From Ectobius pallidus (Eukaryota; Arthropoda; Insecta; Blattodea; Ectobiidae): a stretch of 64,000 nucleotides of DNA. Below, piece by piece: positions 56,101-64,000 of this stretch. A model generated the notes under the pieces. The model did not search any database and was not told the DNA's origin. It saw only the letters and a program-made list of their open reading frames with translations. A program made the position numbers and the translations under genes. The stretch is taken from assembly GCA_964059195.1 (NCBI GenBank), contig CAXKWD010000005.1:149325265-149389264 (forward strand), written 5' to 3'. The first letter of the stretch is position 1. Every line of letters starts with the position of its first letter.

Positions 56101-56483
56101 TAGTGGTTCCCTAACTTTTTTGTCCTGGGACCCACCTTCACCTATAAATTTTTTCGCGACCCACTACTGCATAATGATAACCAATATAGGCTATAGAAAA
56201 CATTTTTTCGCGCACCACTACATAACGATAACCAATAGGCCTATAGGCTATATAAAATACAGCACATGTTTTTCATAGATATAAATAGAGTTAGTCATTA
56301 ACTTTGTACTTGGTAGCAATAAAAAGTTTCCTTCAGGTATGGAAGTTTTGTTTGGATTCTTTAAATTAAACACTCTTTCCTTATATTGAAAACAAGTTTA
56401 AGTTTTCCCGCACTTTTCGCGACCCACCGAAATTGCTCCCGCGACCCACCAGTGGGTCGCAACCCATAGTTTGGGAACCACTG
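56101..56483. mobile_element. hAT-like MITE, 383 bp
   Basis: The ends are TAGTGGTTCCCTAACTTTTT at the left and, complemented, CAGTGGTTCCCAAACTATGG at the right. Subterminal 'CGCGACCCAC' repeats occur at both sides. The CAGTGGTTCCCAAAC start is a common hAT terminus. The 8-bp flanks no longer match, so the copy is old or the site has mutated. A 94-codon frame overlaps it without motif. Confidence 0.7.
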
Positions 56484-56954
56484 CTTTAGGCGAAAGTAAA
56501 GTGATTTAGCCTAAACTGGGAAGTGATCCAGTTGTTTTGAATCACAGGTATGGAGGACATGGTAAGAAAATGGGCAAGTAATTCTATTCATTTATTTTAT
56601 TTCTTTGTTTTAATTAAGCCTATTTATTCACTGATAAGCATGAAATAGTCCTATTAAATATAACGGTTTAAATGAAAAGGCCACTTTCTCCCAGAAAATC
56701 AGTATTCTGAGTCACGGTAGGGTTGGACTAAATAATAGTCCTATTATTGTTATAGTAGTTTAATTAAAAAGCGACAATTCTTTAAGGAACGAGAAGACGA
56801 TAAGTTGGGATTATATTTTATTGTTAGGATAATAAGAATATTAATAATTTAGAGTAACTTGGAGGGGGTTCTCATGATATGTGATTTTGATTGTAGAAGT
56901 TAAATTTAGTAAAATATTGCTTGCCTACTTCCTCAGTGGTAATATATAGGCCTA
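56484..56954. other. Unassigned DNA
   Basis: No feature was identified. Confidence 0.4.
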
Positions 56955-57440
56955 ATTCCTAAGCAAGCTAAATCTATTTTATGGATCCTGGTGGTTCATT
57001 GCCGCGCTTATTTGATCCCGCCATTCAACCCTTTTCTCTGCTAATTCCATCAACCTTTCCTCGCAAATCCTACTTTCCTTTAAGTCTATTCTAATATTGT
57101 CCTCCCACTTCCGCCTAGGTCTGCCAAATGGTCTCTTCCCTTCTGGTGTCCCAGTCAATATAGCCTAGGCTATTTTAGATATCTCTTTTCTCTCCCCATG
57201 TGCACAACATGTCCAGCTCATTTCATCCTCCGTGATTTAATTACCCTTACTATATTCGCTATAGAGTACAAGCTATGAAGCTCGTCATTATGCAGTTTTC
57301 TCCAGTCCCCGTTTCATTTATCTTAGATCCGAATATTTTCCTAAGCACCCTGTTTTCGAACACTCTCAGATTATGTTCTTCCCGAAGATTAAGGGACCAT
57401 GTCTTAAATCCATATAATACAACCGGTAGAGTTAGAATTC
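56955..57440 (-). pseudogene. Non-LTR family N 3' end, copy C
   Basis: The minus strand encodes, across frames, LPVVLYGFKTW, EEHNLRVFE, RRMKWAGHVVHMG, PEGKRPFGRPRRKWEDNIRI, then VEWRDQISAAMNHQDP and the shared 3' end. Internal stops and short indels make it non-functional. It parallels copy A at 20.9-21.4 kb and starts at a similar point, so both may be truncated near the same site. Confidence 0.8.
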
Positions 57441-58309
57441 CTTATAAATTTTTATTTTTATATTTCTGGAGAGAAGAAAAAAATTAAAGTTTCTGAATTT
57501 CATAAAAACAAGCATTTCCTGATTTTAATCAACACTTAACTTCTACCTTAATATTATTTGTATACGTAATTATTGCTCCGAGATATCTGAATCTCTCTAC
57601 TAGTTCGAATTCTAATAGGCCTACTGTAAATATTATAGTACTACAAAGTTCTCGAATTTAAATCACGCTATAACCAAAAAAAGTTTGAAAAGTGAAGTAA
57701 TAAAATAACTGCAAAAGTATAAATTACTCTGCATATTAGTATTGGTTAGTGTAAGAATTAATTAAATCAATTATTTTTTCATGATTGTGAAAATCGAATA
57801 AGTAATTATATAGAACCACCAACAAAAGCTCCAATATTGCGGTTGAATGAGCATTCTGTATGGGTAACTCAGTCATAATCCTGTATCATCATTGTTATTG
57901 GGAGTATTGTGGTGAAGAAAGTTGCTTCTAAGATCGCTACACTGGCCATTCAGAAACATCTTATCACTCTCTGCCTCGCTTAAGATGTCTGTGGTAGATG
58001 TCGTTTGGTAGACAGCCAAGTTCTCTTCATCCTTAGGGATTAGAAAAAGACGGTCTGTCTCACTTCACTTTTGCCTTAGAATTATTTTCATACAGTAAGT
58101 TACTGTTCTAAAAGGAACGAATATCCGTTATTACAGTATCATATATAGAAATATACTTAGTAAAGTCCATAGCCTTAAGTGGAATTTGTCAACGTTCATT
58201 GCAGATGTATGCTAACCTGTGTGAAAACATATTATGCTATTTCTTGGCATTTTTAGGCCTGTGCAGTTGCTTAGGGAAGCAGATTTCAAGGGAGAGGTTT
58301 TAAGTCGTC
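57441..58309. other. Unassigned DNA
   Basis: No feature was identified. Confidence 0.4.
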
Positions 58310-58480
58310 AAAGTATTAAAATATTAGAATAGATTTAAGGGAAGTAGGATTTGCGAGGGGTAGATAGAGTTAGAGAAAAATAGGGTTGAACTGCGGCAAT
58401 GAACCTTCCGGATTCCATAAAATACATAATATTACTTTTGCTTGCTTAGTAATTGTTTAAAGCCATTGAACAAACGTATA
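58310..58480 (+). mobile_element. Non-LTR family N 3' end, copy D (short)
   Basis: ATTAGAATAGATTTAAGGGA, then GTAGGATTTGCGAGG and CAATGAACCTTCCGG, ending GCTTGCTTAGTAATTG and GCCATTGA, correspond to the last 170 nt of copies A and C. Confidence 0.75.
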
Positions 58481-59043
58481 GAAACTAGGTTACTCGAAGG
58501 TGCGCAAGAATATCTCGTCAATCATAAGTCATAACTATAAAATTTGCTAAAACAAATTATACACATTTAAGCCAACCTGTCAGTAATTGCTCTTCGGTTT
58601 CAGTCCATTACAGTAGTTTATACAGTAATCATTCTAATAACTCAAATCAGTAACTAATAATTGGAAGGATCATATTAACCTCTGATATACATACTCGGCA
58701 TGTTTAAGCAAATACATGTTGAAACGTAATATGCTGAAGTTGTGCCGGAATTAACCAGAACGGCGCTCCGGGAAAGTAAAAATCTACTCTTCCTCGCTCT
58801 GGCATAAACGCAGGGGGAAATTCATTCCTGTTCATTTGAAACAGGATTATAATTATCCAGCACTTTTTAAAAATAAAGAACCATTATTAGGGTTCAATGC
58901 GTAGCCTATGTGACGAAATTGGTTGCATTGAATATCAATTTGAAAAGATATTTCTCCTTACCCTTTATGATAAATTCAAACACGCCGAGACTTCAGAGAA
59001 TCAAAAATATCTTTACTAATAATTGTTAATAGGCCAAAATAGT
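58481..59043. other. Unassigned DNA
   Basis: No feature was identified. Confidence 0.4.
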
Positions 59044-59395
59044 GAAACTCGCTTCGGTCATTGGGGGCTCCGCCCCTAAACCTCCGCTGAGGTTCTCGGG
59101 AAAGGTTTTTTAAAAGATCTATGTGAAATAGAGTGCGTGTATTAAGTCTGCTGTATTGGCTATTACCTTTCAGAGCCCTATGTGAACACTGTTTGATAAT
59201 ACCGTTCCCATGGAAACCGAGCCCTTTTTCGGGGGTTTTTAGGGCTAAAAATTAAAAAAAATAAACTTTTTGGAATTTTCCTGTGGTTTACAGCCTAAAG
59301 TTAAATGTGTACCAAATTTCAAGTTTCTAGCTCATCTGGAAGTGGGCAAACATTAATTTCAGTGAGTGAGTGAGTCAGCCATGTGGCTTTATATC
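59044..59395 (+). repeat. Dispersed repeat family B, copy 2 (uninterrupted)
   Basis: The order is ACTCGCTTCGG, the palindrome-containing GGGGGCTCCGCCCC, GGTTCTCGGGAAAGG, GGAAACCGAGCCCTTTTTCG, CCTGTGGTTTACAGCC, CTAGCTCATCTGGAAGTGGG, and GTGAGTGAGTGAGTCAGCC. It serves as the reference for the interrupted copy 1 and the rearranged copy 3. Confidence 0.75.
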
Positions 59396-59947
59396 ATTTT
59401 AATTTTAAAAATGAGCACATACGAAATTAGCCTACCAGTTGAAAATGTTATATAATTGTACAAGTATCAGAGTTAACCGGAAAAAATATTAAAATATGAA
59501 ATAAGAGAGGCTAGCCCATTTGAATACATGATCACATAACATTGCTGAACATACGGTATTTTGAATAGCTCGAGCATTGGTTGCATTGGTTGTAATTGTA
59601 ATGTAATTTCTATGTGATTCATTATTTTAAAAGGCAATTTGATTATAATGTTTGTTAATATGCAATAAAAAATAAATACCTGCATCTAATCTATCTAATA
59701 TATAATTATAATTGTCATGAACGGGCATGGTTATGAGCCGAAATGGGCATATCCATTAAGAGAACTATATCCAGATTATCGACTGATAAACGGGTGCTAA
59801 GTGATAACATCATGTACCATCAATAGGACTGCCAATTTAAGATACATCCAGTGTATATAGAACAGAATAGACGCTGTATTCGCTTAATTTAATGTTATCG
59901 CAGTTTTAATATCAAGGTTGACATTCATTGGGGTTATATTAGAACTA

Positions 59948-60646
59948 CGAGGGAAATTCGAGGGAGAATCAAATGAAAACAGCAATTAATTTTGTTCCCA
60001 CTATTTTACTGCAGGAACAATGTTTGCTTCCATATTATTTTCCACATAGTCCCCTCCCAGTTCAATGCACTTAGGCTATTGGATAGGAAGAGCTTCGATA
60101 CCGCATGAGAAAAATTATTTTGGATGACGTTGCCACTACTGCACCATCGATTGAACGTTTTCATAAGATTTGAACTTCTGCCCTCCAAGGAGATCCTTTA
60201 ACGGACCAAAGATTTGGAAATCTAATGGCGACAAAGGGAAGGGGTTGCTGAGAGAAGGGGTTTTGCTTCAATATGATAACGCCCGTCCTCATGCTGCTCG
60301 TGCAACCATGAAAACCATCGACGACATATGCTTCAAGTGCCTCCCACTTCTGCCATACTTGCCAGGTTTGGCACCATCAGATTTCCACATCTTTAGTCCA
60401 TTAAAGGAGCTCCTTGGAGGGCAGAAGTTCAACTCTGATGAAGACATCCAATCGGCGGTGCATGAGTGCCTACAGTGTCAACCAGAATAATTTTTATCAT
60501 GCGGTATCGAAGCACTTCCTATCTGATTGCATAAGTGCATTGAACTGGGAGGGGACTATGTAGAAAAATAATGCACAAACAAACATTGTTCCTGCAGTAA
60601 AATAGTGAAAAAAAAATAATTGTGGTTTTCATTTGATTCTCCCTCG
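59948..60646. mobile_element. Mariner fold-back element with about 280-bp arms
   Basis: TA flanks both ends (59946-59947, 60647-60648). The left arm (to about 60232) is a diverged reverse complement of the right arm (from about 60370). Both arms derive from the 3' part of a mariner transposase gene plus its terminal repeat (CGAGGGAGAATCAAATGAAA). The left end has a small extra CGAGGGAAATT duplication. Confidence 0.8.
60270..60490 (+). pseudogene. Mariner transposase C-terminal fragment
   Basis: The frame reads LLQYDNARPHAARATMKTID, then LPYLPGLAPSDFHIFSPLKE, then LLGGQKFNSDEDIQSAVHE. The second catalytic Asp (YDNARPH) and third Asp (LAPSD) blocks of mariner are present, separated by about 34 residues as expected. 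The N-terminal half is absent and replaced by the inverted arm. A stop follows QPE, before the usual C-terminal tail. Confidence 0.8.
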
Positions 60647-60719
60647 TATTTATAGTTAAAATTTTAGTATTAGTTTAAATCTCAGTAAGTAGTAAACTAT
60701 TTAACATATTGGTTTTTGT

Positions 60720-60945
60720 GTATTGTGTTATCTCTAGAGAAGTAGTTCTTAAGCCTTGAATGATAATAGTATAATCTTGTTTCTGTGCATCGGTAACTAT
60801 ATTGTACTCTAATCATACTTTCTATTGCATTATTGTAAAGTTCAGTTGTAATAATCCTGGTTGAATGGAAAAGAAGGCATAATGGCCTTTATATCACCAG
60901 GTAAAATAAAACAATTCCAATTCTAATTCTAATTCTAAATTATGT
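60720..60945 (+). mobile_element. LINE 3'-end fragment with AATTCT tail
   Basis: TTGAATGGAAAAGAAGGCAT, then AATGGCCTTTATATCACCAG, GTAAAATAAAA and a CCAATTCTAATTCTAATTCT tail resemble the 3' ends at 6.2 and 14.9 kb, but from a different subfamily. Confidence 0.55.
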
Positions 60946-61313
60946 ATTGACTTCAATTGTAATGGTGTACTCTAGCCTATGTTATCTTGTATATATATAT
61001 ATATGTCTGTAAAATTTTAATTGCTTTTAAGGCTTTTAATAGTTTTATATATGTGCATTATGTAAACATTGACAATTAAGGATTTAATGTTTAACTAGAG
61101 TCAAATCGACACGTATCTAGTTTATAAGTAATAACCATGAATGTTAAATAAATTTGTATATAATTTATGCACTTGACACAGGCCATTGAATATTCCCCAC
61201 AAATCTTAATACGGCAGTTAAATAAAAACGATATAATTAGCAACCATGTATCAGGATATAAACTCTCTGCATTAATAATTTGTGGTATAAGGTGGTACAT
61301 TTTAAGTAAAAAT
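60946..61313. other. Unassigned DNA
   Basis: A short TA microsatellite lies near 60990. No gene was seen. Confidence 0.4.
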
Positions 61314-61428
61314 CTATTGATTGGCTGACCTGGTTCGCACTTGGCCTATTTGACAAACGCTAAGAACGTTCTACTTTCTTAGCGTTTTTCAAATAGGCCA
61401 AGTGCGAACCACGTCAGCCAATCAATAG
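61314..61428. repeat. Near-perfect 115-bp hairpin (53-bp arms)
   Basis: 61314-61366 and 61376-61428 are reverse complements with two mismatches, separated by a 9-nt loop. The arms begin CTATTGATTGGCTGAC and contain AAATAGGCCAAGTGCGAACC. It is probably a tiny fold-back MITE, or a hairpin-RNA source. Confidence 0.9.
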
Positions 61429-61908
61429 AATGCAGACCTACCCTTGTGGATTGCTGTTGAAATTCAATATGACAATTAACATGCCTCTAGCTATGTCATA
61501 CTATCGTAATGAACTCTCACAACTTGGGATTGGGATTTGCTAGGAACAATGATCTGCGAGAAGAGATAAAAGCAGAATGCAGATGAGCAGAAATTTATGC
61601 GTGTAATTTGGATAGGGATGCTTCAGTATCTGCATTGATAGCTCCACTTTCCCGACATCTAACCATTTATCATCAGCATTTCTTACGTTACATTAACTCC
61701 AGGATTCCATTTTAGTTCTTGGCACAGTTTTTAAGACCAGAGCAAACTTTAATAAATGTCTTTATTCTTTCATGGTTTTTCTGCATTTTCAATTCCATTC
61801 TGAAATGGAATTTATCACAGGATTTAATATCTTTTTACATAGTTTATGTGAACTGACGCTTAACAAATCACGAACCTTATCTGTAACGTAAATCGTTATA
61901 GTTCCTAT
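61429..61908. other. Unassigned DNA
   Basis: No feature was identified. Confidence 0.4.
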
Positions 61909-62806
61909 AATATAAAGCCACATGGCTGACTGACTCACTAATTCATTCACTGATATTAATGTTTGCCCACTTCCAGATGAGCTAGAAACTTGAAATTTGG
62001 TACACATATAGGCCTAGCTTTTAGGCTCCAAACCACAGGAAAATTCCAAAAAGTTAATTATTTTAATTTTTAGCCCTAAAAATCTCGCGAAAAAGGGCTC
62101 GGCTCGGCTCACCGACATTAATGTTTGCCTAATTCTAGATGAGCTAGAAACTTGAAGTTTGGTACACGTATAGCTTTTATGCTGTAAATCACAGGAAAAT
62201 TCCAAAAAGTTTATTTTTTCCAATTTTTAGCCCTAAAAACCTCCGAAAAAGGACTCGGCTCACCGACATTTATGTTTGCTCACTTCCAGATGAGCTAGAA
62301 ACTTGAAATTTGGTACACATATAGATTTTAGGCTGTAAACCACAGGAAATTCCATAAAGTTTATTTTTTTAATTTTTAACCCTAAAAACTCCCGAAAAAG
62401 GGCTTGGCTCGTCTCACTGACATTAATGTTTGTCCACTTCCAGATAAGCTAGAAACTTGAAATTTGGTACACATATAGATTTTAGGCTGTAAACCACGGG
62501 AAATTTAAAATTTTTAGCCCTAAAAACCCCCGAAAAAGGGCTCGGTTTCCATGGTAACGGTATTATCCAAGTGTCCACGTAGGGCTCTGAAAGTTTATAA
62601 ATAATTATTTACGTAAACCTAACGGGGTGGTCGAGATAGTAATGTCTTGGACTCGCATTCTGAAGTCTCAGGTTCATAATAATTAAATCCAATTAACATA
62701 TTTTTGTCCAGAACTAACAAAATTTTCTTCTATCTGTTATAAAGAAATTTCACAATTTATATTCTTTAATCGGGGGGCGGAGCCCCCAACGAGCGAAGCG
62801 AGTCTT
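61909..62806 (-). repeat. Dispersed repeat family B, copy 3, with internal tandem amplification
   Basis: This inverted copy ends at GGGGGGCGGAGCCCCC and GAGCGAAGCGAG. Its middle is present about four times with a period of about 150-160 bp (unit marks near 61951, 62114, 62265, 62419). Each unit runs from TGACATTAATGTTTGCC through GATGAGCTAGAAACTTGAA, ACCACAGGAAATTCC and TTTTTAGCCCTAAAAA to CGAAAAAGGGCTCGG. A SINE-like piece is lodged near 62.6-62.7 kb. Confidence 0.8.
62615..62700 (+). mobile_element. SINE head fragment inside family B copy 3
   Basis: GGGGTGGTCGAGATAGTAAT (box-A-like), then TGGACTCGCATTCTGAAG and AGGTTCATAATAA (degraded box B) parallel the heads of the SINEs at 1.6 and 47.3 kb. 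Confidence 0.5.
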
Positions 62807-63359
62807 GATCTATAGACCGAACCACGATTTTCCACTTTATAGCTGTAGGCCTGCATAGTTACTTTTGTTAGACCATATTTTACTATGCATATTACATGCA
62901 ACGCAACGGTATCAAAATGACATCCATTTCAATATAGATTTTCACTGTAAAACAGGTGTGATATCGATTATTATCGAACACGTAATGCTCTTGAAACCAT
63001 GAGAGCAGCACATGAAACTACGTAATAAACAGCATGTATTTAAAATAAAAATCAATACTGTTCGTTGCAAATTTCATTTCGTGTTTAAAAATCCGCTCGT
63101 TTAAAAAAAACTACCAAGAACAAGATTCAACTTCACCGCATGCCATCAGCTATCTATTATCGTAAAAGGCAAGAACTACGAGAACTTGATAACAGGTGAT
63201 CAGCGCGCCAACTGATTTCTTTTTTTATTAACATAAAAACTCAAAACTTAAACACTTAATTACAAAACAAAACCAGCCATATGCAACTTGCCTATAATGG
63301 TAGCTAAGCTTGTGGTAGAGGAAGTAATGTGAGTCCTTTCTCTCTTTCTTTATCTTAGT
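62807..63359. other. Unassigned DNA
   Basis: No feature was identified. Confidence 0.4.
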
Positions 63360-63775
63360 TTTACCTCTCCCTTTTAGGATTTTAGCGACCCAAGCCGCCC
63401 GGGCCTTACAGGGCCGCGACCTGTCGGGAGAGGGATTATCTTTGGATCACATACATTTTTGACCAGACAAGGACATGGAGGGCCTCTCCCCAGATGAGTG
63501 ATCAGCCCAATGCCGGGGACATCTCCGAGACAACACGAACACATAGAACGATACACACCATTCACACACTCACTCAGAACAATGCGAGGATGGGGATGAA
63601 GATGATAATGACGACCAGATGATATCCGGGGACCACAAGGGCCTAAAGTTACCCGACATTTATCTCAAAGATGAGGGAAAACCCCGGAAAAAACCTCACC
63701 TAGGTAACTTGTCCCGACCAGGAATTGAACCCGGGCCCGCTGCGTGAGAGGATTGAACTGAGCCACAGCGGTGAA
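63360..63775 (-). mobile_element. Long tRNA-derived SINE, about 415 bp
   Basis: Minus strand from 63773: CACCGCTGTGGCTCAGTTCA (box A), then GGGTTCAATTCCTGGTCGGG (box B), then ACAAGTTACCTAGGTGAGGT and a body with TTTTCCGGGGTTTTCCCTCA. The body is markedly GC-rich compared with its surroundings. Similar bodies occur in dictyopteran SINEs as far as I recall. That is not verified here. Confidence 0.75.
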
Positions 63776-64000
63776 TTCTTAAGGTTCCTTTCACATAAGA
63801 TTGTAAGATTGTCATAAAATGTTATTTAATTAACTATTCTAACAGCCAGTTTACAATAGTGTTCTACAACGCTCTACTCATCGTATTCATTTTCAACTTT
63901 ATAAAAGGTGAATTTGACTCACCCTATACCATTAACGTGATAATGCCAATTCTTGGGTGAAGTTTGAAACCCGCAAGCACGCAAGTTGGAAACTAGGTCC
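63776..64000. other. Unassigned window end
   Basis: No feature was recognised. Confidence 0.4.

Overview
This window looks like gene-poor insect nuclear DNA. It has one convincing host gene in 64 kb, a strongly AT-rich background, and remnants of almost every class of arthropod transposable element. The over-represented palindrome TAGGCCTA, SINEs with tRNA-like heads, and the DNA-transposon repertoire fit a large-genome polyneopteran such as a cockroach or termite. That placement is inference from general familiarity, not a database match. There is no bacterial gene, operon, CRISPR array or rRNA gene.

Layout. 1-7.9 kb: SINE and LINE scraps, two small terminal-inverted-repeat (TIR) elements, and a 5'-truncated non-LTR retrotransposon. 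7.9-13.2 kb: a Helitron, a 600-bp element with TAA target duplications, two related polypurine tracts, and an 814-bp hAT-like element with a perfect 8-bp target duplication. 13-23 kb: mostly unassigned DNA with a mariner N-terminal relic, a 520-bp mariner-type MITE, a non-LTR 3' end and a hairpin. 23.2-25.1 kb: a single-exon C2H2 zinc-finger gene on the minus strand with a degraded downstream finger array. 27.8-35.6 kb: a nested stack. A Tc1-like relic (TA target site) holds a Penelope-like element (PLE) and a Harbinger-like element, and the Harbinger-like element holds a SINE. The PLE consists of two head-to-head copies with 2,084-bp inverted arms. 36-49 kb: a repeat of unknown class split by about 1.1 kb, a nearly intact Tc1/mariner-superfamily transposon with one frameshift, a non-LTR 3' end, and a mariner relic interrupted by a SINE. 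49.4-51.4 kb: a non-LTR 3' end split by a TAA-duplicating element, which itself carries a 360-bp PLE-like insertion, followed by an AT-rich degenerate repeat. 53-64 kb: further mariner, hAT and non-LTR remnants, two hairpin elements and tRNA-derived SINEs.

Most of the content is mobile DNA, so there is no pathway to describe. The zinc-finger protein is probably a nuclear DNA-binding regulator. The most notable region is the PLE. It has an open reverse transcriptase/GIY-YIG ORF, near-identical inverted arms, hammerhead-like cores, a 39-nt extension beyond one arm and a short target duplication. A second, tiny insertion at 49.85-50.21 kb repeats the same end architecture.
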